A stretch of DNA of 64,000 bases from an uncultured Kocuria sp. (lineage in GTDB: Bacteria; Actinomycetota; Actinomycetes; Actinomycetales; Micrococcaceae): assembly GCF_947500125.1 (NCBI RefSeq), contig NZ_CANMRA010000014.1:1-64000 (forward strand), given 5' to 3'. Made by a program: the position numbers and the translations under genes. Below the pieces are notes generated by a model. That model worked only from the letters and a program-made list of their open reading frames with translations. It did no database searches and was not told the DNA's origin. Positions 26,291 through 34,612 of the stretch are shown here, in pieces. How positions within the stretch are numbered: the stretch's first letter is position 1; each line of letters begins with the position of its first letter.

Positions 26291-27303
26291 CAGGAAATCT
26301 CCTCCACCAGCTGGGCGATGCGCTCCTGCTCCGAGGCCATGAACGCGTCGAACTCGTCGCCCGCGAGGTACACCTCGGTCCACTTGTTGCGCTCGACGGC
26401 CTTCTGCCACTCCGGGGTGGCGACGGACTCCTCGAGCAGGGTCCGCAGCTCGGCGAACTCCTCGTCGGTGATCCCGGGCGGGGCCAGGACGGCCCGCCAG
26501 TTGGCCAGGTCGACCGCGAAGCCCTGCTCGGTGAGGGTCGGGATCTCCACGCCCTCCAGCCGCTGCGGGGCGGCCATGCCCAGGGCCTTCAGCCGGCCGG
26601 CTTCGATCTGGTCGGCCACGTCCATGTACCCGGAGGTGGCCGCGTCCGCGGTGCCCGTGATCAGGGCCTGGGTGGCCTCGCCGCCGCCGGACTTCGGGAT
26701 GTAGGTGGTCTTCGAGGGCTCGATGCCGGCCTCGAGAGCGAGCTCGGTCATCACGAGCTGGTCGAAGGTGCCGCCGCCGGTCCAGGCGACCTCGGCCGGG
26801 TTCGCGCGCCAGTCCGCGACGAGCTCGTCGATGGTCTCGTACGGGGAGTCGGCGGGGACCACCACGACGTCGTACTCCTCGACCACCCGGGCGATCGGGC
26901 GCACGTCGTCGTGCGTGACGGCCGAGTCGAGCTGCGCGACGCCGGCGACCAGGCCCGCGCCGGTGACCATCAGGGTGTTGGCCTGGCCCTCCATGGTGGA
27001 GAGCTGGCCGAGCCCGATGGTGCCGGCCGCGCCGGGGATGTTCACCACCTGGGAGTTGTTGACCAGGCTGTTGGCCCGCATGGCCTGCTGCTGCTCCCGC
27101 ATGAACGTGTCCCATCCGCCGCCGGCGCCGGCCGGGGCGATCAGGGTGAGGTTCGCGCGGATGTCCGAGCCGGCCGTGGCCGACTGGAAGGAGAAGAAGG
27201 CGGCCACGCCGATGACGGCGGCGGCGACGACGCCGTAGACCGTCATGGCGACCGGGTGCCGGCGCCGGGTGCCCGGCTGGGCCTGATCTGGTGGTGAACT
27301 CAC
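26290..27303 (-). CDS. tctC: Tripartite tricarboxylate transporter binding protein TctC (Bug family)
   Basis: The 337-residue protein has an uncleaved-looking or Sec signal helix at about residues 19-40 and no lipobox Cys. The Bug-type fold follows: LTLIAPAGAGGGWDTFMREQ, VVNIPGAAGTIGLGQL, YDVVVVPADSPYETIDELVADW and YIPKSGGGEATQALITGTADAA. It would capture a carboxylate outside the membrane and hand it to TctAB. GTG 27303 has AGGA 11 bases upstream. First gene of the tctCBA operon, divergent from the universal stress protein gene. Confidence 0.92.
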   Translation of the reverse strand: MSSPPDQAQPGTRRRHPVAMTVYGVVAAAVIGVAAFFSFQSATAGSDIRANLTLIAPAGAGGGWDTFMREQQQAMRANSLVNNSQVVNIPGAAGTIGLGQLSTMEGQANTLMVTGAGLVAGVAQLDSAVTHDDVRPIARVVEEYDVVVVPADSPYETIDELVADWRANPAEVAWTGGGTFDQLVMTELALEAGIEPSKTTYIPKSGGGEATQALITGTADAATSGYMDVADQIEAGRLKALGMAAPQRLEGVEIPTLTEQGFAVDLANWRAVLAPPGITDEEFAELRTLLEESVATPEWQKAVERNKWTEVYLAGDEFDAFMASEQERIAQLVEEIS

Positions 27304-27561
27304 GGGGATCCACTTTCCTGGGTCGTAGGGTGCGGTGCATGGCTCCGTCCGAGCCGCTCATCCGACGATAAGTGACCCGCATCACGCGCCGGCCGTTGAT
27401 CGGGCTTTCGTGCGTAGTGATCGTTGTGCTGGTTCTGCGCATTCTGCTCACGCCGGAAGAGACGCTCCTCACACGTTCGGCCGTAGGGTGGACCTCGTTT
27501 TGTTCCCCGTTTCCCCACCGGAATTCCCACCCGGATTCCCCACCCCGCCGCGGAGGCTCCC
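27304..27561. promoter_or_regulatory. Divergent promoter region of tctC and usp
   Basis: This 258-bp noncoding stretch is less GC-rich than its surroundings and must carry both promoters. It contains GTGACCCGCATCAC at about 27371 but no palindrome with long arms. I cannot assign -10 elements with confidence. Confidence 0.4.
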
Positions 27562-27921
27562 ATGACCGTCGTCGTTGCCCGAACCAGCACCCCCGAGGGC
27601 GAGGCCGCGCTCGCGGCCTCGGTCGAGGAGGCCGGACGCCGCCAGGAGGACCTGCTGGTCTTCAACCTGGGGGGCGCCCAGCTCGACCCCGAGACCGGTG
27701 AGCTGAACGGCGTGCCCGTCACCTTCCGCACCCCCGACGCCCGCAACCGGGACGCCGTGGGCGAGCTCCTCGACGTCGCGGAGCAGGTGAACGCCTCCGC
27801 CGTGGTGATCGGCGTGAAGCACCGCAGCCCCGTGGGCAAGCTGCTGCTGGGCAGCGCCGCCCAGCAGATCCTCCTCGAGGCCAACGCCCCCGTGATCGCG
27901 GTCAAGCCCCGGCGTTCCTGA
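27562..27921 (+). CDS. Universal stress protein (UspA family)
   Basis: The 119-residue protein is shorter than a typical 140-150 residue Usp. It keeps the C-terminal nucleotide-binding pattern GVKHRSPVGKLLLGSAAQQILLEANAPVIAV (G-x2-G-x9-G-S type). The N-terminal strand MTVVVARTSTPEGEAALAAS also fits. GGAGG precedes ATG 27562. An MFS gene follows after three bases, so the two share a transcript. Confidence 0.85.
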   Translation: MTVVVARTSTPEGEAALAASVEEAGRRQEDLLVFNLGGAQLDPETGELNGVPVTFRTPDARNRDAVGELLDVAEQVNASAVVIGVKHRSPVGKLLLGSAAQQILLEANAPVIAVKPRRS

Positions 27922-27924
27922 GGC

Positions 27925-29193
27925 ATGGCCTCGACCGCTCCGGAGGCCCGGTCCGGAGCCTGGCTGTGGTTCCTCGTGGCCGGGGCGCTGCTCACCCAGA
28001 CCGCTCTGAACCTGGTGCGCCCGGTCACCACCTACAAGCTGCTGTCCCTGGACGCCGACTCCGTGACGGTCGGCCTGGTCACGGCCGCCTACGCCGTGGT
28101 CCCGCTCGTCACGGCCATGTGGCTGGGCCGGATGACCGACCGGGTGCGGGACCTGCGGACGATGGTGGTCGCCGGCGCCCTGATCCTGGCCCTCGGCGCG
28201 GTGGCGCTGGCCATCGCGCCGAGCGTGGCGCTCGTGGCCGTAGCGAGCGCCCTGCTCGGGATGGGGCACCTGGTGTTCACCATCGCCGGTCAGTCGGCGG
28301 TCGCCCGCTTCTCCCCGCCGGACCAGCTGGACAAGGGCTTCGGCTGGTTCACCGCCGCCTTCTCCGCCGGGCAGCTGCTGGGCCCGCTGCTGGTGGGCCT
28401 GCTGCTGGGCACGGGCAGCGACGTCGCCTCGCCGGAGCGGGTCGCCGACATCACCCTCTCCCTGTGGATCGGGGCCGGGCTCTCGCTCCTCGTGGCGCCC
28501 GTCATGCTCCTGCGCCCGCACGCGGCCGGGTCCGCCGGGAAGCCCGCCCGGAACGACGACGACGCCGCTGCCGCGGAGCGGGCCGCTCCCGCCACCGGTG
28601 AGCTCGAGGCGGTCCCGGGGGCGGCTCCGCGCGCGTCCATGGCGCGGATCCTCAGGGTCCCCGGCGTCCCCTCACACATGCTGGCGTCCCTGGCCCTGCT
28701 CGCGATGCTCGACATCCTCACCGCCTTCCTGCCGCTCGTGGGGGAGCGGGCCGGGGTCTCCCCGGCGTGGATCGGCGTCCTGCTGGCCGTGCGCGGCGGC
28801 GCGTCGATCCTCTCCCGCGTCCTGCTGCCGTGGCTGGCCCACCGGATGTCCCGGCGCGCCCTGCTGCTGGTCAGCCTCTACGGCGCCGGGTGCGCCCTGG
28901 CCGTTCCGCCGGCCGTCATCGGGGTGCCGTGGCTCGCCGCCCTGCTCCTCTTCGTGGGGGGCTTCTGCCTGGGCCTGGGCCAGCCGATCACCATGACGCT
29001 GGTGTCCACCGCGGTGCCCTCCACGTGGCGGGGTTCGGCGCTCGCCGTGCGGCTCGTCGGCAATCGGGCTGGCCAGGTGGCCATGCCCCTGCTCGCCGGC
29101 CTGGTGGCCGCACCGCTCGGTCCGGCCGGGGCGATCTGGTTCACGTGCGCGGTGCTGCTGGTCAGCGGTCTGGAGAAGACCGTGCGGCGTTAG
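27925..29193 (+). CDS. MFS transporter
   Basis: The 422-residue protein has 12 predicted helices. MFS motif A (LGRMTDRVRDLRTMVVAG) lies between helices 2 and 3. An Asp/Ala/Glu-rich central loop covers about residues 195-232. The second half has GGASILSRVLLPWLAHRMSRRALLLVS. It starts three bases after the universal stress protein gene. Drug or metabolite efflux is the usual role of such exporters; the substrate is unknown. Confidence 0.85.
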   Translation: MASTAPEARSGAWLWFLVAGALLTQTALNLVRPVTTYKLLSLDADSVTVGLVTAAYAVVPLVTAMWLGRMTDRVRDLRTMVVAGALILALGAVALAIAPSVALVAVASALLGMGHLVFTIAGQSAVARFSPPDQLDKGFGWFTAAFSAGQLLGPLLVGLLLGTGSDVASPERVADITLSLWIGAGLSLLVAPVMLLRPHAAGSAGKPARNDDDAAAAERAAPATGELEAVPGAAPRASMARILRVPGVPSHMLASLALLAMLDILTAFLPLVGERAGVSPAWIGVLLAVRGGASILSRVLLPWLAHRMSRRALLLVSLYGAGCALAVPPAVIGVPWLAALLLFVGGFCLGLGQPITMTLVSTAVPSTWRGSALAVRLVGNRAGQVAMPLLAGLVAAPLGPAGAIWFTCAVLLVSGLEKTVRR

Positions 29194-29216
29194 CCGGGCG
29201 GCTTCGACAGTCCCGG

Positions 29217-29243
29217 CACAGGAGCGCCACAAGGGCGGCACAA
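29217..29243 (+). promoter_or_regulatory. Three CACA repeats spaced exactly 11 bp
   Basis: CACAG at 29217, CACAA at 29228 and CACAA at 29239 form direct repeats on one face of the helix, about 95 bases before the HGSNAT-like gene. OmpR-type response regulators bind such 11-bp direct repeats. The same CACA-11-CACA pattern precedes the paralogue at 40631 and the response regulator gene at 40087. Confidence 0.55.
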
Positions 29244-29337
29244 TCCGGCCTGGTCAGCTGGAGGACGAGAAGGACCGATGGGTCCGGACCGGCGGGCGGG
29301 AGCTCGTCGGTACGTCCGACAGAAGGAACGCGCCGCC

Positions 29338-30591
29338 ATGGTCAACGTCCACCACCCCGCACCCGGTGCACGCTCGGCAGAGGAGGCCCCGGCGCTGCCG
29401 CTCGTCCGGAGGCGCCGGCTGGTGGGGGTCGACGCCGCCCGGGGTCTCGCCCTGGTCGGGATGATGTCGATCCACATCCTCCCCGCCTGGGATCCTGAGA
29501 CCTACGGACCCACGCTCCAGTGGGAGCTGTTCGCGGGCCGCGCCGCGGCCCTGTTCGCGCTCCTGGCCGGGGTGGGCCTGGCCCTCTCCTCCGGCGGGCG
29601 CACCCCGCACCGGGGCCGGACGATGACCGCCGACCGGGTGGGACTGCTGGTCCGGGCGGTGCTGATCACCGTGCTGGGGCTGCTGATCAACCAGGTCATG
29701 CCGGGGGACCCGCCCGCGTACGACATCCTCCTCTACTACGGCATGTTCTTCCTGCTGGCGATCCCCTTCCTGCACCTGTCGGTGCGGGCGCTGTTCGCCC
29801 TCGCCGCCGCGGCCGCCGTGGTGGGGCCCGTGCTGATGCAGGTGCTCCGCGGCGTGCTGCCCGCGTTCGAGGTGTACAACCCGACCTTCGCCGACGTGCT
29901 CGCCGAGCCGGGGACCATCCTGGCCCAGGTGCTGTTCACCGGCACCTACCCGGCGGTCCCGTACCTGGCCTACCTGCTCGCCGGGCTGGCGATCGGGCGG
30001 CTGAACCTGCGGGCCGTGCGGGTCCAGGGCCGGCTGCTGGGGGCGGGGCTCGTCGTGGCCGTGGGCGCGTGGCTGGTGTACTGGGTGCTGATCCTCCAGT
30101 CCGGGGGCTACGACCAGCTCATGAGTTCCACCCCGTGGCTGGGCGAGGACGGGATCGACGAGATCATCGTCTGGGGGCCGGACCCGGTGCTGCCCGACAC
30201 CTCCTGGTGGTGGCTGCTGGTCCCCGGCCCGCACACCAACACCCCCGTGGCGATCCTCCAGGACCTCGGTTCCGGCGCCGCCGTGCTGGGCCTCTTCCTC
30301 CTCGTGGCGCGCCGGGCCGGTTCCTGGCTGCTGCCGCTGAGCGCGATGGGGTCGATGACCCTGACGCTCTACTCGGCGCACCTGCTGGCCCTGGCCGCCA
30401 TGCTGCACTACGAGGTGCCGATGCTGTGGTTCCTCATCCACGTGGCGGTCGCGGCGCTGTTCGCGGTGGCCTGGCACCGCTCCTTCGGGCGGGGCCCGCT
30501 GGAGCGGGTCATGGCCCGGGCCGCCGGTGCCGGCCGCGGGCCGGTGCTGCGTGCCGGCCCGCACACCGAGGCGGGCCGCTTCCCGTCATGA
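29338..30591 (+). CDS. HGSNAT/DUF418-type multi-pass membrane acyltransferase (copy 1)
   Basis: The 417-residue protein has about ten helices. It begins with the family block RRLVGVDAARGLALVGMMSIHILPAWDPE (heparan-alpha-glucosaminide N-acetyltransferase catalytic-domain type). The C-terminal part is DUF418-like: PLSAMGSMTLTLYSAHLL. ATG 29338 follows AGAAGGA; ATG 29278 is open but would put translation close to the repeat operator. A close paralogue lies at 40631-41920 with the same blocks in the same order. A role in acylating cell-envelope glycans is plausible given the mannosyltransferases nearby, but is not demonstrated. Confidence 0.8.
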   Translation: MVNVHHPAPGARSAEEAPALPLVRRRRLVGVDAARGLALVGMMSIHILPAWDPETYGPTLQWELFAGRAAALFALLAGVGLALSSGGRTPHRGRTMTADRVGLLVRAVLITVLGLLINQVMPGDPPAYDILLYYGMFFLLAIPFLHLSVRALFALAAAAAVVGPVLMQVLRGVLPAFEVYNPTFADVLAEPGTILAQVLFTGTYPAVPYLAYLLAGLAIGRLNLRAVRVQGRLLGAGLVVAVGAWLVYWVLILQSGGYDQLMSSTPWLGEDGIDEIIVWGPDPVLPDTSWWWLLVPGPHTNTPVAILQDLGSGAAVLGLFLLVARRAGSWLLPLSAMGSMTLTLYSAHLLALAAMLHYEVPMLWFLIHVAVAALFAVAWHRSFGRGPLERVMARAAGAGRGPVLRAGPHTEAGRFPS

Positions 30592-31191
30592 GTCCGGCGG
30601 AGGAGGTCCAGAAGGCCCCGGGCCACCGCGGCCACCGCGCTGGTCATCGCCCCGCTGATGGCCATCGTCATGGTCATGCTCTCCACCGTGGTCGTGGCCG
30701 TGTGGACCCACAACCTCGCCATCGGCGTGATCGTCGGTGTGCTGGTCGCGATGATCGCCTTCGCCCGCCGGGTCGCCCACATGGTGACCGTGGAGCGTAC
30801 CGTGGAGGAGCACCTCGGGGAGCGGATCGCCAAGTACACCATCAGCGGTGAGCTGTTCTTCGCCTCCTCCAACGACCTCTGCACGATGTTCGACGACGCC
30901 GGAGACCCGCAGCACGTGGTCATCGACTTCTACGACTCCCACCTCTGGGACGCCTCCACGGTGGCGGCCCTGGACTCCGTGACCGACCAGTACGCCCACT
31001 ACGGCAAGGACGTGGAGATCGTCGGGCTGGACCAGGCCGGCCGCCGGATGCGCGTGCGCCTGGGCGGGATGCTCAGCAACGGCGGGCACCAGGAGCACCG
31101 GAGCCGGTGCCGGACCCCCTTCAGGCGTGGCCCAGCACCGGTTCCCAGCCCTCCACCCGCCACCGACCCGGACAGGCACCGTCCCCCATGA
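30592..31191 (+). pseudogene. SulP-family anion permease remnant (last helix plus STAS domain)
   Basis: Starting right after the previous stop and in the same frame, the sequence encodes only the end of a SulP sulfate permease. There is one helix region (ATALVIAPLMA.. TVVVAVWTHNLAIGVIVGVLVA), then a STAS domain with GELFFASSNDL, DPQHVVIDFYDSHLWDASTVAALD and the loop that binds nucleotides in SpoIIAA. Full SulP proteins have about 500 residues and ten or more helices; some 350 residues are missing. The first ATG is at 30658 and no good ribosome-binding site precedes it. The C-terminus runs on into Pro/Arg-rich junk and stops overlapping the next ATG. A deletion relic is most likely. Confidence 0.75.
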
Positions 31192-33269
31192 CGCACCCGG
31201 CACCGACCGCCACCCCGACACCGACCGCTCCCGTCCCGCGGACCCGGCACCGCCCGGATCTGCAGGGTCTGCGCGGGGTGGCCGTGCTGCTGGTGGTGGT
31301 CTTCCACGTGTGGACCGACCGGGTCTCGGGTGGGGTGGACGTCTTCTTCGTGCTCTCGGCGTTCCTGCTCACCGGCTCCTTCGTGCGCCGGATCGAGCAC
31401 GGGCGGGCCCTGGGGATCCCCGCCTACTGGGCCCGGACCTTCGCCCGGCTGCTGGGGCCCGTGGCGGTGATGCTGCTGGCAGTGCTCGCCGCGATGCTCA
31501 CCTGGTTCCCGCCCAGCCGGTGGGCAGAGCTGCTGAGCCAGGCCTGGGGGGCGCTGTTCTACACGGTGAACTGGGTGCTGGCCGATCAGGCCGTGGACTA
31601 CTACGCCGGCAATTCCGCGGCCACCACCCCGCTGCAGCACATGTGGTCGCTGTCGGTGCAGGGCCAGGTGTTCCTGGTGTGGCCGCTGCTGCTGGCCGGG
31701 GCCGCCGCCGCGGCCCGATGGACGGGGATCCGGTTCCGGTCGGTGGCCTGGGCGCTGTTCGCCGGGGTGTTCGCCGGCTCCCTGGCCTGGTCGGTGGTCG
31801 CCACGGCGGCCGGGCCCGAGGCCGCCTACTTCAGCACCCTCACCCGCCTGTGGGAGTTCGCCCTGGGCTCGCTCACCGCCCTGGCCCTCACCACCTCCAG
31901 CCGGGCGAAGAGCACCCCCCGGCGGGCCCCCGCCGCCACCCGGCTGCTCGGTGTGCTCCTGGGGTGGGCGGGGCTGACCGCGATCCTCGCCACCCCGTTC
32001 CTCATCGAGGCCGGGACCCGCTTCCCCGGTACCATCGCCCTGGCCCCGACCCTGGGAGCGGCCGCGGTGCTGGCCGGTGGGGCACTGGCCCCGGACGCGC
32101 GAGCCGGCGTCGGCCGGGTCCTGGCACTGCCTCCGTTGCAGTGGCTCGGGGACCGCGCCTACGGGATCTACCTGTGGCACTGGCCGCTGCTGATCACCTA
32201 CCTGCTGCTCACGGCCCGCGACACCGTCCCGGTGCCGGCCGGGCTGGGGATCCTGGCTGCCTCGGTGGTGCTGACCCGGGTCACCGCGTTGTTGCTGACC
32301 GGCTGGCGGGCGTTGCCCGGGGTCCGGGCCGGCAGCGGGGTGCGGCTGATCGCCACCGCCCTGCTGGTGGCGGTCCCGCTGACCGGCGCCCACTCCTACA
32401 CCACCCTGCGCGACCCCTCCGCCGGGGTGGAGCGCACCGCGGCGAACTATCCCGGGGCCGCGGTGCTGCGCGGTGAGGTGAGCGAGGTCCCGGACGTGCC
32501 GATCATCCCCACCGGCGCCGAACGCGAGCACGAGTGGGGCGACACCGGCGCGCGGTGCGAGGGCGGGGAGGTCCCCGCCGGCATCGGTGACCTGGGCAAC
32601 TGCTGGGTCATCGAGCCCGAGGACGGCAGCACCCCGGACCGGACGCTGGTGGTGATCGGCGACTCCCACGCCCAGCAGCTGCTCACCCCGATCCACCGGG
32701 TCGCCGACGCCAACAACTGGCGGGTGGTCTCCTACCTGCGCATGGCCTGCCGCTACACGAGCGAGGCGGGGAACCGGGACGAGGAGTGCCGCGAGTTCAA
32801 CGTCGCCGCCCGCACCGCGGCGCTGGAGCTGGAACCGGACGCGGTCGTCACCATCGGCACCCTCAGCCTGGCGGAGGCCCCGCACGAGAAGCTCGTGGAC
32901 GGCTACGAGGACGGCGTCCGGCCCTTCCTGGACGCCGGGATCCCGGTGCTCGGCTTCCGCGACAACCCGCGCTTCCCCTTCAGCATGTTCGCCTGCGTGG
33001 AGACCTACGGACCCGACCACGACCGCTGCAACCCGGCCCGCTCCCAGTCCCTGCTGCCGGTCAACCCGCTGGAGGAGGTCGCCGCCCGGTACGAGGACCT
33101 GCACAGCATCGACCTCACCGACCGCCTGTGCACCGAGACCACCTGCCCGGGGGTGATCGGCAACATCCAGGTCTACATGGACCTCGACCACGTGACCTCC
33201 ACCTACGGCGAGACCCTGGTCCCTGATGTCGAGGCGCGGATGCTCGACGCCCTCGGCTGGAGCGGCTGA
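31188..33269 (+). CDS. OafA-type membrane acyltransferase with SGNH domain
   Basis: The 693-residue protein has an acyltransferase-3 membrane domain (residues about 20-420) and an extracytoplasmic SGNH hydrolase-like domain (about 500-690). Markers of the first are RPDLQGLRGVAVLLVVVFHV, GGVDVFFVLSAFLLTGSF and GDRAYGIYLWHWPLLI. The SGNH blocks are VVIGDSHAQQL and DLDHVTSTYGE, with the Ser and the DxxH pair. Such two-domain proteins O-acylate envelope polysaccharides. Here neighbouring mannosyltransferases make a lipomannan-like glycan a candidate acceptor. ATG 31188 overlaps the SulP remnant stop; a start at 31107 is open but adds a region without family likeness. Confidence 0.9.
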   Translation: MTHPAPTATPTPTAPVPRTRHRPDLQGLRGVAVLLVVVFHVWTDRVSGGVDVFFVLSAFLLTGSFVRRIEHGRALGIPAYWARTFARLLGPVAVMLLAVLAAMLTWFPPSRWAELLSQAWGALFYTVNWVLADQAVDYYAGNSAATTPLQHMWSLSVQGQVFLVWPLLLAGAAAAARWTGIRFRSVAWALFAGVFAGSLAWSVVATAAGPEAAYFSTLTRLWEFALGSLTALALTTSSRAKSTPRRAPAATRLLGVLLGWAGLTAILATPFLIEAGTRFPGTIALAPTLGAAAVLAGGALAPDARAGVGRVLALPPLQWLGDRAYGIYLWHWPLLITYLLLTARDTVPVPAGLGILAASVVLTRVTALLLTGWRALPGVRAGSGVRLIATALLVAVPLTGAHSYTTLRDPSAGVERTAANYPGAAVLRGEVSEVPDVPIIPTGAEREHEWGDTGARCEGGEVPAGIGDLGNCWVIEPEDGSTPDRTLVVIGDSHAQQLLTPIHRVADANNWRVVSYLRMACRYTSEAGNRDEECREFNVAARTAALELEPDAVVTIGTLSLAEAPHEKLVDGYEDGVRPFLDAGIPVLGFRDNPRFPFSMFACVETYGPDHDRCNPARSQSLLPVNPLEEVAARYEDLHSIDLTDRLCTETTCPGVIGNIQVYMDLDHVTSTYGETLVPDVEARMLDALGWSG

Positions 33270-33324
33270 CCGACGGGGACAGACGCTCCGCGCGCGCCGC
33301 GCCCGACGCGAGGGCACCACGGGA

Positions 33325-34548
33325 TCAGGAGGTGGCCGGCTGCGCGAGGCGAGGAGGCACGCGGTGCAGGCGGACGACGCGCCGCACGGACCAGCACAGC
33401 AGGACGACGAGGAGCACGTTGCGCGTGGTCAGGACGGCCGCCATCACCGGGTGGGCGTGGATGAGCGGGGTGTAGAACAGCGGATAGATCACGAACGTGG
33501 TGACGGCGATGCCCATCAGCAGCGCCGCCGGCGTCCGCCACCGCTGCCAGTCGTGCACCAGCCCGGCCACGACGACCGGGGCGAGCCAGATCATGAACTG
33601 CGGGGACCCCACCTTGTTGAACACGATGAAGATCGTGGTCATCATCAGCGCCCCCTCGTAGAAGAGCTCCTCCCGCTCGGCGCCGCGCCTGAGCGCACGG
33701 ACCAGCAGGACCGACCCCGCGAGAACGGCGAGCACGAGCAGCGGCTGCATCAGGAACGCGACGACCTCGGTGCCGGGGCCGTAGACCTCCGTGGAGTTGA
33801 TGGCCACGTTGTCGGCCATCCTCGCCCCGGCCACGTCGAAGACGCTCAACCACACCCACGGCGTGGAGAACGTGGCCTCCAGCTGCATGCCGCGCTCTCC
33901 CTGGTTGACCAGGAAGTCCGCGATGTGCCGGAGACCGCCCGAGAGGTAGGTGCCCAGGACCACCGCGGCGGTGACCCCCACCCCCGCGGCCACCACCTGG
34001 ACGCGCTGCCGGCAGGCGATGACCAGGGCGAGCAGGACGGCCGCCGGCCACACCTTGATCCACGTGGCGACGCTCAGCAGCACGGAGCCGAGCACCGGAC
34101 GCTCGGCCGCGTACAGCAGGCCGACGAGCACGATCGGGGCGGCGATGCCCTCCACCCGGGCGAAGCTCAGGTAGCCCAGGAACACGGTGAAGAACAGCCA
34201 CCACCAGGCCGGGGCGACGCCCTGCCGGGCCCGCCGGCCACGGGTGAGGCAGACCAGGCCGACGGCGTTGAGCACCGTGATGATCAGTGTCCACACCAGC
34301 AGGTAGAGGTCGTGGCCGGCGATCCCGGCCAGATGGATCGGGATCTGCGCCAGCACCGGGTACACCCACGGGCTGATCCCGTCCCCGGCATCGGCCGGAT
34401 CGTACCCGGCCATGGCCCACTCACGGTACTGCTCGGTGTCGCTGAAGGCCTCGCCGTGGATGACGAAGGACATCATCCAGCCCAGGAAGTAGAGGTGGAC
34501 GACGGCGAAGCCCCACCACACGCCGGCCGGGCGGGCGAACCACGCCAC
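33325..34548 (-). CDS. GT87-type polyprenol-phosphate-mannose-dependent mannosyltransferase (copy 1)
   Basis: The multi-pass protein has about 10-11 helices. Its N-terminal AFSDTEQYREWAMAGYDP holds acidic residues typical of the GT-C catalytic loop. ATWIKVWPAAVLLA and NKVGSPQFMIWLAPVVVAGLV are shared almost word for word with the next gene upstream. GT-C enzymes of this kind transfer mannose from polyprenyl-phosphate-mannose on the outer face of the membrane. GTG 34548 gives 407 residues but has no Shine-Dalgarno. Homology to the paralogue (LDRLTGVRDAVLPAR against ARLRDRLLPRKW) continues about 20 codons further upstream, where the only placed start would be ATC 34611 behind AAGGAG. The start is therefore unresolved. 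Confidence 0.8.
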   Translation of the reverse strand: MAWFARPAGVWWGFAVVHLYFLGWMMSFVIHGEAFSDTEQYREWAMAGYDPADAGDGISPWVYPVLAQIPIHLAGIAGHDLYLLVWTLIITVLNAVGLVCLTRGRRARQGVAPAWWWLFFTVFLGYLSFARVEGIAAPIVLVGLLYAAERPVLGSVLLSVATWIKVWPAAVLLALVIACRQRVQVVAAGVGVTAAVVLGTYLSGGLRHIADFLVNQGERGMQLEATFSTPWVWLSVFDVAGARMADNVAINSTEVYGPGTEVVAFLMQPLLVLAVLAGSVLLVRALRRGAEREELFYEGALMMTTIFIVFNKVGSPQFMIWLAPVVVAGLVHDWQRWRTPAALLMGIAVTTFVIYPLFYTPLIHAHPVMAAVLTTRNVLLVVLLCWSVRRVVRLHRVPPRLAQPATS

Positions 34549-34612
34549 GGCGCGGGCGGGCAGGACGGCGTCGCGGACGCCGGTCAGCCGGTCGAGGAAG
34601 GCGGCGGAGATC

